64,000 bases of DNA, from the NCBI RefSeq assembly GCF_014204415.1, contig NZ_JACHLE010000003.1:1-64000 (forward strand). Reading direction: 5' to 3'. The notes beneath the pieces were generated by a model. It ran no database searches and was not told the DNA's origin. It saw only the letters and a list, made by a program, of their open reading frames with translations. The first letter of the stretch is position 1. Each line of letters opens with the position of its first letter. The DNA is from Chryseobacterium defluvii (GTDB lineage: Bacteria > Bacteroidota > Bacteroidia > Flavobacteriales > Weeksellaceae). The translations under genes were made by a program, and so were the position numbers. Below, one piece after another: positions 18,933 to 28,344 of the stretch.

Positions 18933-19541
18933 ATGTTAGACAATATTCCCTATTTACCTTACGTGCTGAGTGCCTTTATTGGTATCGGCTTAGCCGCAGC
19001 ATCCGGTTTCAGGGTTTTCCTGCCGATGTTTGCCGTAAGCCTGGCTTCTTATATGGGCTGGATCCCTATGAATGATCACTTTCAATGGCTTGCAGGTCTT
19101 CCTACGCTTATCACGACAGGAATTGCAACCGTTGCTGAGATCTTGGCTTATTATATCCCTTATATCGATCATTTGCTGGATACGCTTTCTGTTCCAATGG
19201 CTACGGTAGCCGGCTCTGTTTTGTTTGCAAGCCAGTTTGCCGATCTGGGAACCTTTCCTCAATGGGCATTGGCTTTGATCGCAGGGGGAGGAACGGCCGC
19301 TGCCATCAGCTCTGGGTTTGCTGGGACCCGGGCAGCATCCACAGCCACCACAGGCGGGCTCGGAAATTCTGTGGTTGCAACTACAGAAACGGCGGGAGCG
19401 GGTATCATGTCTGTTTTAGCAATGGCTGCTCCGGTTATTGCGGCTATCTGCGCCATTATTTTAGTGGTCATAGTTCTTATAGTGGGACGTAAAGCGTGGC
19501 GAAAAATCAGAGGTAATAAAAGTGTCGTTGACAATACATAA
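18933..19541 (+). CDS. DUF4126 membrane protein
   Basis: The 202-residue product has four to five hydrophobic spans and many Ala/Gly residues. The start LPYVLSAFIGIGLAAASGFRVFLP and the centre LSVPMATVAGSVLFASQFAD are features of DUF4126, an inner-membrane family of unknown function. A Gly/Ala/Thr-rich linker (TRAASTATTGGLGNS) leads to the final span and a short basic tail. A strong terminator follows at once. Confidence 0.85.
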   Translation: MLDNIPYLPYVLSAFIGIGLAAASGFRVFLPMFAVSLASYMGWIPMNDHFQWLAGLPTLITTGIATVAEILAYYIPYIDHLLDTLSVPMATVAGSVLFASQFADLGTFPQWALALIAGGGTAAAISSGFAGTRAASTATTGGLGNSVVATTETAGAGIMSVLAMAAPVIAAICAIILVVIVLIVGRKAWRKIRGNKSVVDNT

Positions 19542-19575
19542 ACAATGATCCCGGCCGAAGGCCGGGATCATTGTT
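19541..19575 (+). terminator. Strong intrinsic terminator after DUF4126 gene
   Basis: A perfect 16-base stem (AACAATGATCCCGGCC and its complement) closes a GAA loop and is followed by TTATAATT. Confidence 0.9.
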
Positions 19576-19621
19576 TTATAATTAGAATTTATAAATTCAT
19601 ATTGAATGAATATATAGAAAT

Positions 19622-19834
19622 TTATTTATGCTTTTGAGCAAACTCAGACGGCGTTAAATATTTAGTATCTAAAACTCTATTAATTTTAAATGAAATTAAT
19701 AATGTTGTTACAAAAATAGCCAATCCGCATAAGAACAGAGGTACCATTTTTTTTAGATTTAATGTCTTTTTCATACTTATATTTTTAGCAGTTTTTACAA
19801 ATTCTTTCTGAACACAATTATAGTAATCATTCAT
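19622..19834 (-). CDS. Small single-span membrane protein
   Basis: The 70-residue frame has a basic N-terminus, one hydrophobic span (VPLFLCGLAIFVTTLLISF, about 31-49) and a polar C-terminus ending TPSEFAQKHK. No family is recognised. An internal Met (MKKTLNLKK) could be the true start. It lies after the convergent DUF4126 terminator. Confidence 0.5.
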   Translation of the reverse strand: MNDYYNCVQKEFVKTAKNISMKKTLNLKKMVPLFLCGLAIFVTTLLISFKINRVLDTKYLTPSEFAQKHK

Positions 19835-19880
19835 ATCTTGGGGAAACCTAATTATTGTTTCAACATTTTAGAAGTCACAA

Positions 19881-21842
19881 TTAATTTTTACCACGAATAT
19901 CTTTTATTTCCTGAATTTTCGCTTCAAAATATGCTTTCTTATCAGGATGTTTATCCGCCAGTATCTGAAAGGCATTCATCGCCTTGGTATACAATTTTTG
20001 TTCAAAATATAAATTCGCCAAAGTTTCCGTCATCAAATGGGAAATATCTCCTGTTTTTTCTTTCACCACATAACTGCTTTCTTCTTTCAGTTGGGATATT
20101 TTTGGATTATTTTCAATAAAAGAATCGATAGTTTTTGCTTTGCTTTCAACTTTTGTTTTTTCAGTTTCCTGAGTTCTGTCGATTTTCAGCCAGCTCTGCC
20201 AGGTATTAATAAATCCGGGAACATTGCTTTCTTCTGTAGTAAGTGAAACTGCAGCTTCTTCTGCAGGAGTTTCTTTAATTTCTTCTTTAGGTTCATTGAT
20301 CGTCCATCCTGAATTAAAGAAAGAGACATTCATTATCGGTACTTCCTGCTGCTTTTTCTGCATTTCATCAATTTTCGAAACTTCCTGACCGGCTTTAAGA
20401 TCTTCTGCTTCCAGTTCTTCTGATCTATCTTCAATCGGCTCAGACAGCTCTTCTATGGACGGCAGGGCCTGATCCTGAGTTTCCGGCATAATATCTGCTT
20501 TTGGCTGAGTGATTTCAGTTGGCTTATTGATCAGAGAATCCGGGATGTGGGACTCCAGGCTCATAGGTTTCCAGGAACTTTTTACTTCTTCCCTGATTTC
20601 CACCAAAGGCTCACTTTCTTCTTTTGTTATTATTTCTGATGGGTTTTCAAGCTCTAATTCCTCTTTCAACCGGGTTTGTTCACCTTTTTCTTCTTTGTTT
20701 TCGGAAGATGCGGCATGGAAAGCCTGTGTTTCTGCAAAATTGATATCATGGCTGTGAATTTCCGGTTCCTCTTCTTTCTTTTCAGGGGAAGCTTCTTTTT
20801 TAGCCTTCATTTTTTTCTCCACTTCTTCGATCAAACGCCTCATTTCTTCTTCATGCTTGTTGACATTGGATTTAGGTGCTTCTGTCTTTGTTTCTTCACC
20901 AGAGTTGGAGGATTGTATAGTCACCTCCGGCAGGAACGAGTCCAATCCATGAAAGCTCAGTTCATGATCATCACGGACAGATTTTTTTTCTTTTTCCGAG
21001 CTGATCTCTTCTTCATTAATAATTGTTTCAGGTGTAAAATCAGCTACTCTTTCAGATTTGTCCGGGTTTTCAGCAATGCTTTTTATCTCTCCGACACCTG
21101 CCTGAATATTTACTTCGGGAAGGAATTCTGCCGTTTCATGGAAGCTTAATTCCAAATCATCATTAATAACTTCGTCTTTATCTTTTTCAGAGGAAGTTTT
21201 TTCTTCTTCTATAATGACTTCAGGAGTAAATGAAGCTATATCTTCAGCATCTTTTAACTCTTTTTCCTCTGAAACCAGTTCAGGCTGCTTAACTGATTCT
21301 GATCTTTGGGTAACTATAATTCCGGATTCTAAAGTAGATTCGAGGTCAATTGTTTCCTGATGTTCATCCTCAAGGAAGTTTTCCTCACCTTCAAACAGGA
21401 TCCTGTTTCTTTCTCCGTTGATATAAACGTGATTAACTTCCGGATGAGGCTGGGCTAAAAGACAGGCTGAGTCTTCAACCTGAGTCTTTTCCGATTCCGG
21501 CTTAATTTCTGTTTTTTCTTCTATTTTATTTTGAAGAGCTTCTGTTTCCTGTATAGGCTCAACAATTTCTTCTTTCTTTTCTACGATGATCTCAGGCTTC
21601 GGTTTTTGCTGAATTTTACCGTTGATCAATTGGTACAGGATCTTTTTATCGGTTGTATAGGCTGCGGTTACAGAAAGCTCTTTCTGATAATTGTCTCTAT
21701 CATAAAGATGTACTCCATACAGGTGCAGCGCCCTGATATTCTGAATGTAGGGAAAGGAACTGATCTCCTCTTGCAGAAGCGTCATATCTTCTGACCGGAT
21801 ATTTTTAGGGTCTTTTAATAATTCTAAAACTCGGGGATTCAT
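19881..21842 (-). CDS. Large acidic disordered protein with TPR-like end
   Basis: The 653-residue product has three parts. Residues 1-80 form a folded N-terminal unit (VLELLKDPKNIRSEDMTLL, then IRALHLYGVHLYDRDNY). Residues 80-580 are low complexity, rich in Glu, Lys and Ser, with two repeated blocks around ELSFHETAEFLPEVNIQ and ELSFHGLDSFLPEVTIQ, which suggests internal duplication. The last 60 residues resemble one or two TPR helices (TLANLYFEQKLYTKAMNAFQ). It is two bases downstream of lptE and probably co-transcribed with it. Family members in flavobacteria are annotated only as TPR proteins; the role is unknown. Confidence 0.8.
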   Translation of the reverse strand: MNPRVLELLKDPKNIRSEDMTLLQEEISSFPYIQNIRALHLYGVHLYDRDNYQKELSVTAAYTTDKKILYQLINGKIQQKPKPEIIVEKKEEIVEPIQETEALQNKIEEKTEIKPESEKTQVEDSACLLAQPHPEVNHVYINGERNRILFEGEENFLEDEHQETIDLESTLESGIIVTQRSESVKQPELVSEEKELKDAEDIASFTPEVIIEEEKTSSEKDKDEVINDDLELSFHETAEFLPEVNIQAGVGEIKSIAENPDKSERVADFTPETIINEEEISSEKEKKSVRDDHELSFHGLDSFLPEVTIQSSNSGEETKTEAPKSNVNKHEEEMRRLIEEVEKKMKAKKEASPEKKEEEPEIHSHDINFAETQAFHAASSENKEEKGEQTRLKEELELENPSEIITKEESEPLVEIREEVKSSWKPMSLESHIPDSLINKPTEITQPKADIMPETQDQALPSIEELSEPIEDRSEELEAEDLKAGQEVSKIDEMQKKQQEVPIMNVSFFNSGWTINEPKEEIKETPAEEAAVSLTTEESNVPGFINTWQSWLKIDRTQETEKTKVESKAKTIDSFIENNPKISQLKEESSYVVKEKTGDISHLMTETLANLYFEQKLYTKAMNAFQILADKHPDKKAYFEAKIQEIKDIRGKN

Positions 21843-21843
21843 C

Positions 21844-22395
21844 TTACCAATTCGCTACAATATCGTTAAATATTTTGTTAATGATTCTTTCTGTTACAAT
21901 TTTCACCTGGGATGCTTCTATATCGCTCTGGGATAAATTGCTGTTAAAAACGGCTTCATCTGAATAGGTCCTGTCAAAACTTACATCAGGATGTACCTTG
22001 TTCTCATAATGAACTTTTACGGTGATCGTAAGCTTGTTCTGGGAGTCCTGAATAACTCCTCCTACGGAGGTAGACTGTGTGTTGGAACTGATGGTGGTAG
22101 GCGATATGGAATAGTCCGTAATTTCCCCCTCAACCAGGATATCCGGGCTTTCTTTGGTTCCTTTTAATGTAGTCCTCTGGAGGAATCTGTTTTGAATATC
22201 CGTGGAAAACTGCTGGGACAGGGTAGGGTTTACCAATGCCGCATTATTGGGAAATTCATTGATCTGTATCGTCTTTTCATCTGTGAGAGATGATCCGGTA
22301 AAACTGTAGCAGGAATTCAAAAACCCAAGGCAGAGAAGTAGAAGCCCAACTATTATGGGTTGTTTTACAGACCTGTTTTTAATTTTAAAATTCAT
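21844..22395 (-). CDS. lptE: LptE-like LPS-assembly lipoprotein
   Basis: The 183-residue product carries a lipoprotein signal with lipobox LNSC at about residue 29, then the CYSFTGSSL start typical of Bacteroidota LptE proteins, which plug the LptD barrel for lipopolysaccharide delivery. Beta-rich stretches follow (IQINEFPNNAALVNPTLSQQF, DILVEGEITDYSISPT). Its start overlaps the end of the upstream membrane-protein gene by 11 bases, a sign of coupled translation in the operon behind the sigma-54 activator. Confidence 0.85.
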   Translation of the reverse strand: MNFKIKNRSVKQPIIVGLLLLCLGFLNSCYSFTGSSLTDEKTIQINEFPNNAALVNPTLSQQFSTDIQNRFLQRTTLKGTKESPDILVEGEITDYSISPTTISSNTQSTSVGGVIQDSQNKLTITVKVHYENKVHPDVSFDRTYSDEAVFNSNLSQSDIEASQVKIVTERIINKIFNDIVANW

Positions 22396-23077
22396 TTTTC
22401 AATCCGATTTCTTTGATTTCGTCATGTTCTATCTGCTGAATGGCATCTTCAAAAGCAAAATAATGCGTGGTATACATATAAGGCAGGGTAATCAGCAAAC
22501 CTATTCCACAAAGTATGACTCCCAATTGAGACAGAAAGCTGACTACAATACTAAAAAGAAAAATAGATAATAAATTATCTCTGGTCATTATCTTAGACAT
22601 ATTCCAGGCTGTTTTTATATCTTTCACTCCTCCGAGAGAGATGAGTGCCGGAATATAAAACGCCTTTAATGCAATAACAAAGATGGCCACAATGACTAAA
22701 AGCATATATAAAAATAAAAATATGGAGAAAACAGGTGAAGGCTCTTCTCCCCCGCCCATAAACGGAGCTACAAAAAGCATTGGGATATATATGGCAAGTA
22801 CGACTCCAATAATGATCAACTGGTAAATAATATAGGCCCCAAAATCATCAAAATTGAAAATATCAGACGGGTTTGCAGGAAGCCCTCTGTTCACATTCCG
22901 GCAGTATTTGTAGAAATTCCCAATCGCCATCATTCCGCAAAACGGAATAATAGATAATATGATGCAAAAAACAAGAGCCAATATAAAGTTTCCAAAATCT
23001 TTCTTTAAAAGCTCGTATCCTTTGTTCAGGTATTCATTAAATTTAAAATTAATCGGTTTTGCTGTTGCTTTTGTCAT
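22385..23077 (-). CDS. Multi-span inner membrane protein
   Basis: The 230-residue product has four clear hydrophobic segments: FILALVFCIILSIIPFCGMM, LIIIGVVLAIYIPMLFVAPF, IFLFLYMLLVIVAIFVIAL and FLFSIVVSFLSQLGVILCGIG, ending in a short acidic tail. This arrangement resembles DUF4013/DUF975-like glycerophosphoryl-membrane proteins, but I cannot assign a family firmly. It lies between the sigma-54 activator and lptE with 6-base and overlapping junctions, so it belongs to one operon. Confidence 0.75.
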   Translation of the reverse strand: MTKATAKPINFKFNEYLNKGYELLKKDFGNFILALVFCIILSIIPFCGMMAIGNFYKYCRNVNRGLPANPSDIFNFDDFGAYIIYQLIIIGVVLAIYIPMLFVAPFMGGGEEPSPVFSIFLFLYMLLVIVAIFVIALKAFYIPALISLGGVKDIKTAWNMSKIMTRDNLLSIFLFSIVVSFLSQLGVILCGIGLLITLPYMYTTHYFAFEDAIQQIEHDEIKEIGLKNEF

Positions 23078-23083
23078 TTTAGT

Positions 23084-24364
23084 TTATTCTTCGAGGTTAT
23101 ATTGTTTTATTTTTCTGTATAATGTCCTTTGTGAGATTCCTAATTCGTCAGCCGCCTTATTCCTGCGTCCTTTGTGCTTTTCCAATGCTTTGATTATCAA
23201 ATCTTTTTCATTATTCTGTAAAGATAATGATTCCGGCCTGTTTTCTTCCACTTCAATATCTTCAATATCCTCATAAGTATCTTCTGGATTTGAAATGATA
23301 GTCGGGGTCTGAACTTTGTTATTATCTTCAAAATATAATAAGGATCCTGAATTTACAGCCTGCTGTGGTTCAGGAGTATAGATCCTGTTGATCAGATTTT
23401 TCTCATGATTGCTCAGATCTGCAGCTCCCCTGTTCTTTATCAGCTCCGAAGTTAAGGATTTTAAATCATTAATATCGCTCCGCATATCAAAGAGTATCTT
23501 GTACATGATCTCTCTTTCGCTTCCGAAATCGGTTTGCTTCTGGGCATTCGGAGTATTGACCACCATGGGAAGGTGGGTTTCCATCGGAATGTATTCCGCA
23601 AGCTTTTCTATAGTGATATTCCTGTTTCTTTCTACTACCGTCATTTGCTCTACCAGGTTCCTCAACTGCCGGATATTTCCCGGGAAGGTATAGTTTTCTA
23701 TATAATGAACAGCACCCGGATCCAGTTCCAGCTCAGGCATCCTGTATTTCTCGGCAAAATCTATCGCAAATTTCCTGAACAGCAGATGAATATCTCCTTT
23801 CCTTTCTCTTAAAGGCGGCATATCGATCTGCACAGTATTCAGACGGTAATATAAGTCTTCCCGAAATCTTCCGTCATGAATGGCCTTCATCATATTCACA
23901 TTGGTGGCAGCCACAATCCTTACATTGGTTTTCTGCACCTGTGAGGAACCTACTTTCATAAATTCCCCGCTTTCCAGTACTCTTAAAAGACGTACCTGGG
24001 TCTGCAGGGGAAGCTCTCCCACCTCATCCAGGAAAATGGTTCCTCCATCGGCCACTTCAAAATATCCTTTTCTGGTAGCCGTAGCTCCTGTGAATGCTCC
24101 TTTTTCGTGCCCGAATAATTCAGAATCGATGGTTCCTTCCGGAATAGCTCCGCAGTTCACGACAATATAGGGCTGATGTTTTCTTTTGGATTCCGAATGA
24201 ATGATCTTAGGGATAAATTCTTTACCTACTCCACTTTCCCCGATCACTAACACAGAAATATCTGTAGGAGCCACCTGGATCGCTTTCTCCAAAGCACGGT
24301 TCAATGCGGGAAAATTTCCGATTATTCCGAAGCGGTTTTTTATATTTTGTAACTCGTTACTCAT
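23084..24364 (-). CDS. Sigma-54-dependent activator, Fis-type, no receiver
   Basis: The 426-residue protein begins directly with the AAA+ domain: Walker A GESGVGKE, the sigma-54 contact loop GAFTGA, Walker B GGTIFLDEVGELPL and the arginine-finger region FREDLYYRLNTVQI. A Fis-like helix-turn-helix ends it (IIKALEKHKGRRNKAADELG, then ISQRTLYRKIKQY). There is no N-terminal receiver or GAF domain, so activation must come by another route. The miaB-sigma54-lptE order is common in flavobacteria; whether it controls lptE is inference. Confidence 0.92.
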   Translation of the reverse strand: MSNELQNIKNRFGIIGNFPALNRALEKAIQVAPTDISVLVIGESGVGKEFIPKIIHSESKRKHQPYIVVNCGAIPEGTIDSELFGHEKGAFTGATATRKGYFEVADGGTIFLDEVGELPLQTQVRLLRVLESGEFMKVGSSQVQKTNVRIVAATNVNMMKAIHDGRFREDLYYRLNTVQIDMPPLRERKGDIHLLFRKFAIDFAEKYRMPELELDPGAVHYIENYTFPGNIRQLRNLVEQMTVVERNRNITIEKLAEYIPMETHLPMVVNTPNAQKQTDFGSEREIMYKILFDMRSDINDLKSLTSELIKNRGAADLSNHEKNLINRIYTPEPQQAVNSGSLLYFEDNNKVQTPTIISNPEDTYEDIEDIEVEENRPESLSLQNNEKDLIIKALEKHKGRRNKAADELGISQRTLYRKIKQYNLEE

Positions 24365-24397
24365 AAGTAAAATTTAAGATTATTGGTTTAAAATATT

Positions 24398-25198
24398 CTA
24401 CAGTTCTTCAATTTGCTTCCTGTAGACTTTGTTAAAGTGATGAGTATAGCCGTCTTTCATGCTTTTACCCTCATCATAGGTCTTTAAGGCCAGTTTTTTT
24501 AAATCCAGATAATCTTTGTTCCTGATTTTTGAAACTTTACTTTTAAAATATATATTTTCGGCATAATCATAAACTTTGCTCTGTTTTTCAAAGTTTTCCA
24601 ATGCCTTGTCATAATTCCCCAGCTCAAAATAGGTAACGCCCAGCTGATAGTGATCATAAAGCCCCACATTATGCTGCGGATCTTTTAATTGTTTTTCAAT
24701 GATCTCAACGGCTTTCTGCTTTTGGTTTAAAGCACTGTAACAAAGAGCTTTTGCAATATGAAGTTCATAATCCCCGTTTGCAGAATATCCCAGATATCCT
24801 TTCGGAAAATGTTTTTCCAATTCTTCAATATCCTGAATGGCTCCCTGATAATCCCTCAAAAACTGATATCTGCACCAGCCTCTATATCCTAAATGTCGTG
24901 TAGGATTTAAGGCTACCGCTTTATTCATGAGCAGCATCCAGCTGGCAAAATCTCCTCTTTTTAAATAAGGAACTGCTTTTTCGCTATAGATCTGATCAAA
25001 ACCCGGGCAAAGCTCCAGACCCTTGTCAAATTCTTCCTGAGATTCCCGAAATCCCTGATAATCGGAGGCACTGTTATAGATCTCACAGGCTTTTTTACAA
25101 TTTTCCCCTTCTACGGCATTACAGTTGATCTGTGCGGGAATATGATTGTAAAGTATTACCAATAAAACGCTAAGGCAGTATTTCTGAAACTTTTCCAT
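24398..25198 (-). CDS. Exported TPR protein
   Basis: The 266-residue product has a signal peptide (YCLSVLLVILYNHIPAQ) and at least five TPR-like repeats, for example AVPYLKRGDFASWMLLMNKA, AVALNPTRHLGYRGWCRY and LGVTYFELGNYDKALENFE. TPRs serve as protein-binding scaffolds. The start overlaps the previous gene's end by 29 bases, so the pair is coupled. No enzymatic motif is present. Confidence 0.8.
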   Translation of the reverse strand: MEKFQKYCLSVLLVILYNHIPAQINCNAVEGENCKKACEIYNSASDYQGFRESQEEFDKGLELCPGFDQIYSEKAVPYLKRGDFASWMLLMNKAVALNPTRHLGYRGWCRYQFLRDYQGAIQDIEELEKHFPKGYLGYSANGDYELHIAKALCYSALNQKQKAVEIIEKQLKDPQHNVGLYDHYQLGVTYFELGNYDKALENFEKQSKVYDYAENIYFKSKVSKIRNKDYLDLKKLALKTYDEGKSMKDGYTHHFNKVYRKQIEEL

Positions 25199-25679
25199 CT
25201 ACTATTTTATAGGTTAGGTATTGATAATAATCTATTTTTTTTCCTTTTATTTCTTTCGGAATCCAGCCATCCAGAGATTTTGTGAAAGTAAGAAGCTTGT
25301 TTTTTAATTCATTATCAAGAACTGTTTCCTGATAATCGTTATTGATCTGCTTTACTCTGAATAATCCTGTTTTGGCTTCACAATTCACCAGAAACCTGAC
25401 GGTTATATAGCCATTTGTTTTTTTATCCGAATAGATGTCTGACTTCGCCAGTTTTTCAATGATCGCTATTTTTTCGCCTCTATACTGAAAGCCATTGGAG
25501 TCATTATAATACTGGTATCTGTACTGATCTTCGGGAATGCATCTTTTAAAATTGGCATCATCGATCTTTTCGTCAAATTTAATGTCTCCGACCTGTGCAG
25601 GATATTTCCGCACTGGTTTTTCGCTTTGGCAGGAAGCTAACGAAGAGGCCAATATTAGAATATAAAAGATTTTTCCCAT
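25170..25679 (-). CDS. Putative lipoprotein
   Basis: The 169-residue product begins with a lipoprotein signal (YILILASSLASC, lipobox ASC at about residue 17). The rest contains VRFLVNCEAKTGLFRVKQIN and DELKNKLLTFTKSLDGWIP, which looks like a TonB C-terminal-type fold as found in many small flavobacterial exported proteins (compare the genes at 27.2-28.8 kb), but the similarity is weak. It begins 3 bases after the miaB stop. Confidence 0.7.
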   Translation of the reverse strand: MGKIFYILILASSLASCQSEKPVRKYPAQVGDIKFDEKIDDANFKRCIPEDQYRYQYYNDSNGFQYRGEKIAIIEKLAKSDIYSDKKTNGYITVRFLVNCEAKTGLFRVKQINNDYQETVLDNELKNKLLTFTKSLDGWIPKEIKGKKIDYYQYLTYKIVDGKVSEILP

Positions 25680-25681
25680 TC

Positions 25682-27121
25682 TTATTTTTCAACTGTTTCC
25701 CCTAAAAGTGTGCCTTGGGTATTATCGAAGACAAAAACGTCCACAATGTCACCAATTTTCTGATGATCCAGCTTATCAAATACACAAACTGCATTCTGGG
25801 AGTTTCTTCCCTTCCACTGGTTTTCATTCTTTTTAGAGGTTCCTTCTATGAGAATCTGATGTACTCTTCCTACGTAAGACTTCATGCGTTTTCTGGAAAG
25901 CTCTCCTTGTAAGGCGATCACTTCTGCAAGACGTCTTTGCTTGATGTCTGCCGGAACGTTGTCTTCCATTTTTTTATGGGCCGGTGTTCCCGGTCTTTCA
26001 GAGTAGGCAAACATATAACCATAGTCATATTCCACTTCTCTCATCAGGCTTAAGGTGTCCCGATGATCTTCTTCGGTCTCATTACAGAAACCAATGATCA
26101 TATCCTGCGAAAAGGCAATGTCCGGAACTATTTCTTTGGCTTTTTCGATTAAATCCAGATATTCTTCACGGGTATGCTGCCTGTTCATCGCTTCCAGCAT
26201 ATTATTGCTTCCACTTTGAACGGGAAGGTGAACATATTTGCAGATATTCTCATGCCTTGCTATCATTCTGAATACATCAAGGCTCATATCCTGAGGATTG
26301 GATGTTGAAAATCTTATCCGCATTTCAGGAACTGCTTTCGCAACCTGATCAAGCAGCTGAGCAAAGTTAACTGCCGTAGCTTTCTGCATTTCGGAAGCCT
26401 TTACAAAATCTTTTTTAGGGCCACCGCCATACCAAAGATAAGAATCTACATTCTGGCCTAAAAGTGTGATTTCTTTATATCCGTTATTCCAGAGGTCTTT
26501 GCATTCTTCAATAATGGAATGGGGGTCCCTGCTCCTTTCTCTTCCTCTTGTAAAAGGAACTACACAGAATGTGCACATATTATCACAGCCTCTCGTAATG
26601 GTAACAAAGGCTGTAACCCCATTTCCTCCTAAACGAACCGGATTGATGTCTGCGTAAGTCTCTTCTTTGGAAAGGATCACATTGATAGCATCTCTTCCGT
26701 CCTCCGTTTCTTTTAAAAGGTTGGGTAAATCTCTGTAAGCATCCGGACCGACAACGAGGTCCACCAACTGTTCTTCTTCCAGGAATTTGGTTTTCAGCCT
26801 TTCTGCCATACATCCCAAAACTCCAACGGTCATATTAGGTTTTTCTTTCTTGAGGTTTTTAAATTGGGAAAGACGCATTCTTACGGTCTGTTCCGCTTTT
26901 TCACGGATAGAACAGGTATTAAGAAGGATAAGGTCTGCCTCTTCTGCTTTCAGGGTGGTGTTATATCCCTGCTCATTAAGGATGGATGCAACAATTTCGG
27001 AGTCAGAAAAGTTCATCTGGCAACCGTAGCTTTCTAAAAACAATTTTTTAGAATTGCCTGCTTTTTCGGCAATGGCAAATGCTTCTCCCTGTTTTGTTTC
27101 GTCTATATATTTTTCCTGCAC
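25682..27121 (-). CDS. miaB: MiaB, tRNA 2-methylthio-i6A synthase
   Basis: The 479-residue radical-SAM enzyme thiomethylates i6A37 in tRNA. The N-terminal UPF0004 domain (LFLESYGCQMNFSDSE, LLNTCSIREKAEQ and GVLGCMAERL) supplies three cysteines for the auxiliary cluster, and the radical SAM motif is RGCDNMCTFCVVPFTRG. Then come the expected LPVQSGSN and EYDYGYMFAYSERPGTPA, and a C-terminal TRAM domain (GRVHQILIEGTSKK onward). Length and motif order are complete. Confidence 0.97.
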   Translation of the reverse strand: MQEKYIDETKQGEAFAIAEKAGNSKKLFLESYGCQMNFSDSEIVASILNEQGYNTTLKAEEADLILLNTCSIREKAEQTVRMRLSQFKNLKKEKPNMTVGVLGCMAERLKTKFLEEEQLVDLVVGPDAYRDLPNLLKETEDGRDAINVILSKEETYADINPVRLGGNGVTAFVTITRGCDNMCTFCVVPFTRGRERSRDPHSIIEECKDLWNNGYKEITLLGQNVDSYLWYGGGPKKDFVKASEMQKATAVNFAQLLDQVAKAVPEMRIRFSTSNPQDMSLDVFRMIARHENICKYVHLPVQSGSNNMLEAMNRQHTREEYLDLIEKAKEIVPDIAFSQDMIIGFCNETEEDHRDTLSLMREVEYDYGYMFAYSERPGTPAHKKMEDNVPADIKQRRLAEVIALQGELSRKRMKSYVGRVHQILIEGTSKKNENQWKGRNSQNAVCVFDKLDHQKIGDIVDVFVFDNTQGTLLGETVEK

Positions 27122-27216
27122 TTTTGTAGAAGTTAGATATTAGAAATCAGAGGTTAGTCTAATTCTAAAATAGATTAGTTTGCAAAGATACAAAATCTTG
27201 TGACAGAATGGCAGAA

Positions 27217-27945
27217 CTATCTTTCGTAAAAGTTGATCGAGAAGATGACCGGAAACGCTATTCTTTGCCTAATCGGAATATTAGAATATAAAGCCGGCTT
27301 CCAGGCTTTCTTTAATCTTGAGAGCGTTCGCATAAAATCTATATTAAATTTTCTATCATCTATTGCAGGATAAATCCTTGGATTGGTAATATGTCCATCC
27401 TTATTGATATAAAATTCTAAATTAATATCCCCGTTAATATGATAATCTGTAAAAAGGCTCATAAAATTATCATGAAACTCTTTTTCAAATGCCTTATATC
27501 CTTCGGGATACTGAGCAGGAATCACAAAATTGCCAGCGTCATATTTTTCTTTATAGTTACTCATTATATCTTTTGAATAGAATATAAATTCAGTAATTGC
27601 TCCTATTTTCTGGTTTTTAACTTCTGCCGGCTTCCAATGTTTAAGATTTTTTATTATCTCCAGGGATAAATCATATGCACACTTATTCTTTTTTATATCT
27701 GCCGTATCACTATCTTTTATTAGCTTAACAGCGCCTTCTTTTGTAATTAAAATCCTTGGCTGATAAATTTCCCTGCTATCACACTCTTTAAATTTATTAT
27801 TAGTGAGATAGTCATGAGCATCTTTATAGAAGTTAATCATTCCTCCATCGTAAAAATCCTGATTTTTAGGATACTCATCCAAGGTTTGTGACGGCATTAG
27901 AGAAATTGCTATTGAACAAAATAAAATTAGGATTTTCTTAATCAT
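27217..27945 (-). CDS. Exported TonB-C-like protein, paralog 1
   Basis: The start is set at MIKKILILFCSIAISL (27945); its product is 242 residues with a signal peptide. Near the C-terminus NGDINLEFYINKDGHITNPRIYPAI and LSRLKKAWKPALYSNIPIRQR follow the pattern of the TonB C-terminal domain (a strand, a helix and a WKPA motif). An N-terminal duplicate of the motif, LKHWKPAEVKNQK, suggests two such domains. It is the last of three tandem genes that share the WKPA motif. No transmembrane energy-transducing part is seen, so a receptor-linked role is uncertain. Confidence 0.72.
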   Translation of the reverse strand: MIKKILILFCSIAISLMPSQTLDEYPKNQDFYDGGMINFYKDAHDYLTNNKFKECDSREIYQPRILITKEGAVKLIKDSDTADIKKNKCAYDLSLEIIKNLKHWKPAEVKNQKIGAITEFIFYSKDIMSNYKEKYDAGNFVIPAQYPEGYKAFEKEFHDNFMSLFTDYHINGDINLEFYINKDGHITNPRIYPAIDDRKFNIDFMRTLSRLKKAWKPALYSNIPIRQRIAFPVIFSINFYER

Positions 27946-28342
27946 GGTCAAAATGGTCTGTTGTAAAATTAATTTTAATTACTTTTTTGGAAACAACAGG
28001 CTTTCCTTCTTTTATTGCCGGTTTCCATTTTTTCTTTATCCTGCTGATCGCAAACCGCATATCATCTATAAACATTTCACTGTTTTTCACTTTAGGCAAA
28101 ACATCCAGTTTACTGATCTTACCATCGGCACCTATATCAAAAACGAATACAAATTGACCATTAACTGCATACTTGCCCAGATCAATATAGGCATGGATCA
28201 TTTTTAACAGTTCCTTGGAAAATGCCGAATCCCCTCCCGAGAACTCTGCGTTTTGGGTAAAGACCACGTTTTGATCATGAGATTCCTGAGCTACTCCTTT
28301 AAAACCAAATAACAATAATAAAATGATAAAATATTTTCCCAT
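27938..28342 (-). CDS. Exported TonB-C-like protein, paralog 2
   Basis: Starting at MGKYFIILLLLFGFKGVAQ (28342), the product is 134 residues, with a signal peptide and a single TonB-C-like domain: NGQFVFVFDIGADGKISKLDVLP, FAISRIKKKWKPAIKEGKPV. It overlaps the next gene by 8 bases and starts 2 bases after the previous gene ends. Longer upstream readings run into the neighbour and are not credible. Confidence 0.75.
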   Translation of the reverse strand: MGKYFIILLLLFGFKGVAQESHDQNVVFTQNAEFSGGDSAFSKELLKMIHAYIDLGKYAVNGQFVFVFDIGADGKISKLDVLPKVKNSEMFIDDMRFAISRIKKKWKPAIKEGKPVVSKKVIKINFTTDHFDHD

Positions 28343-28344
28343 CA

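Noticed and set aside
20676..21149. Long frame opposite the acidic protein
   Set aside because: A Phe-rich shadow of the Glu/Lys-rich gene.
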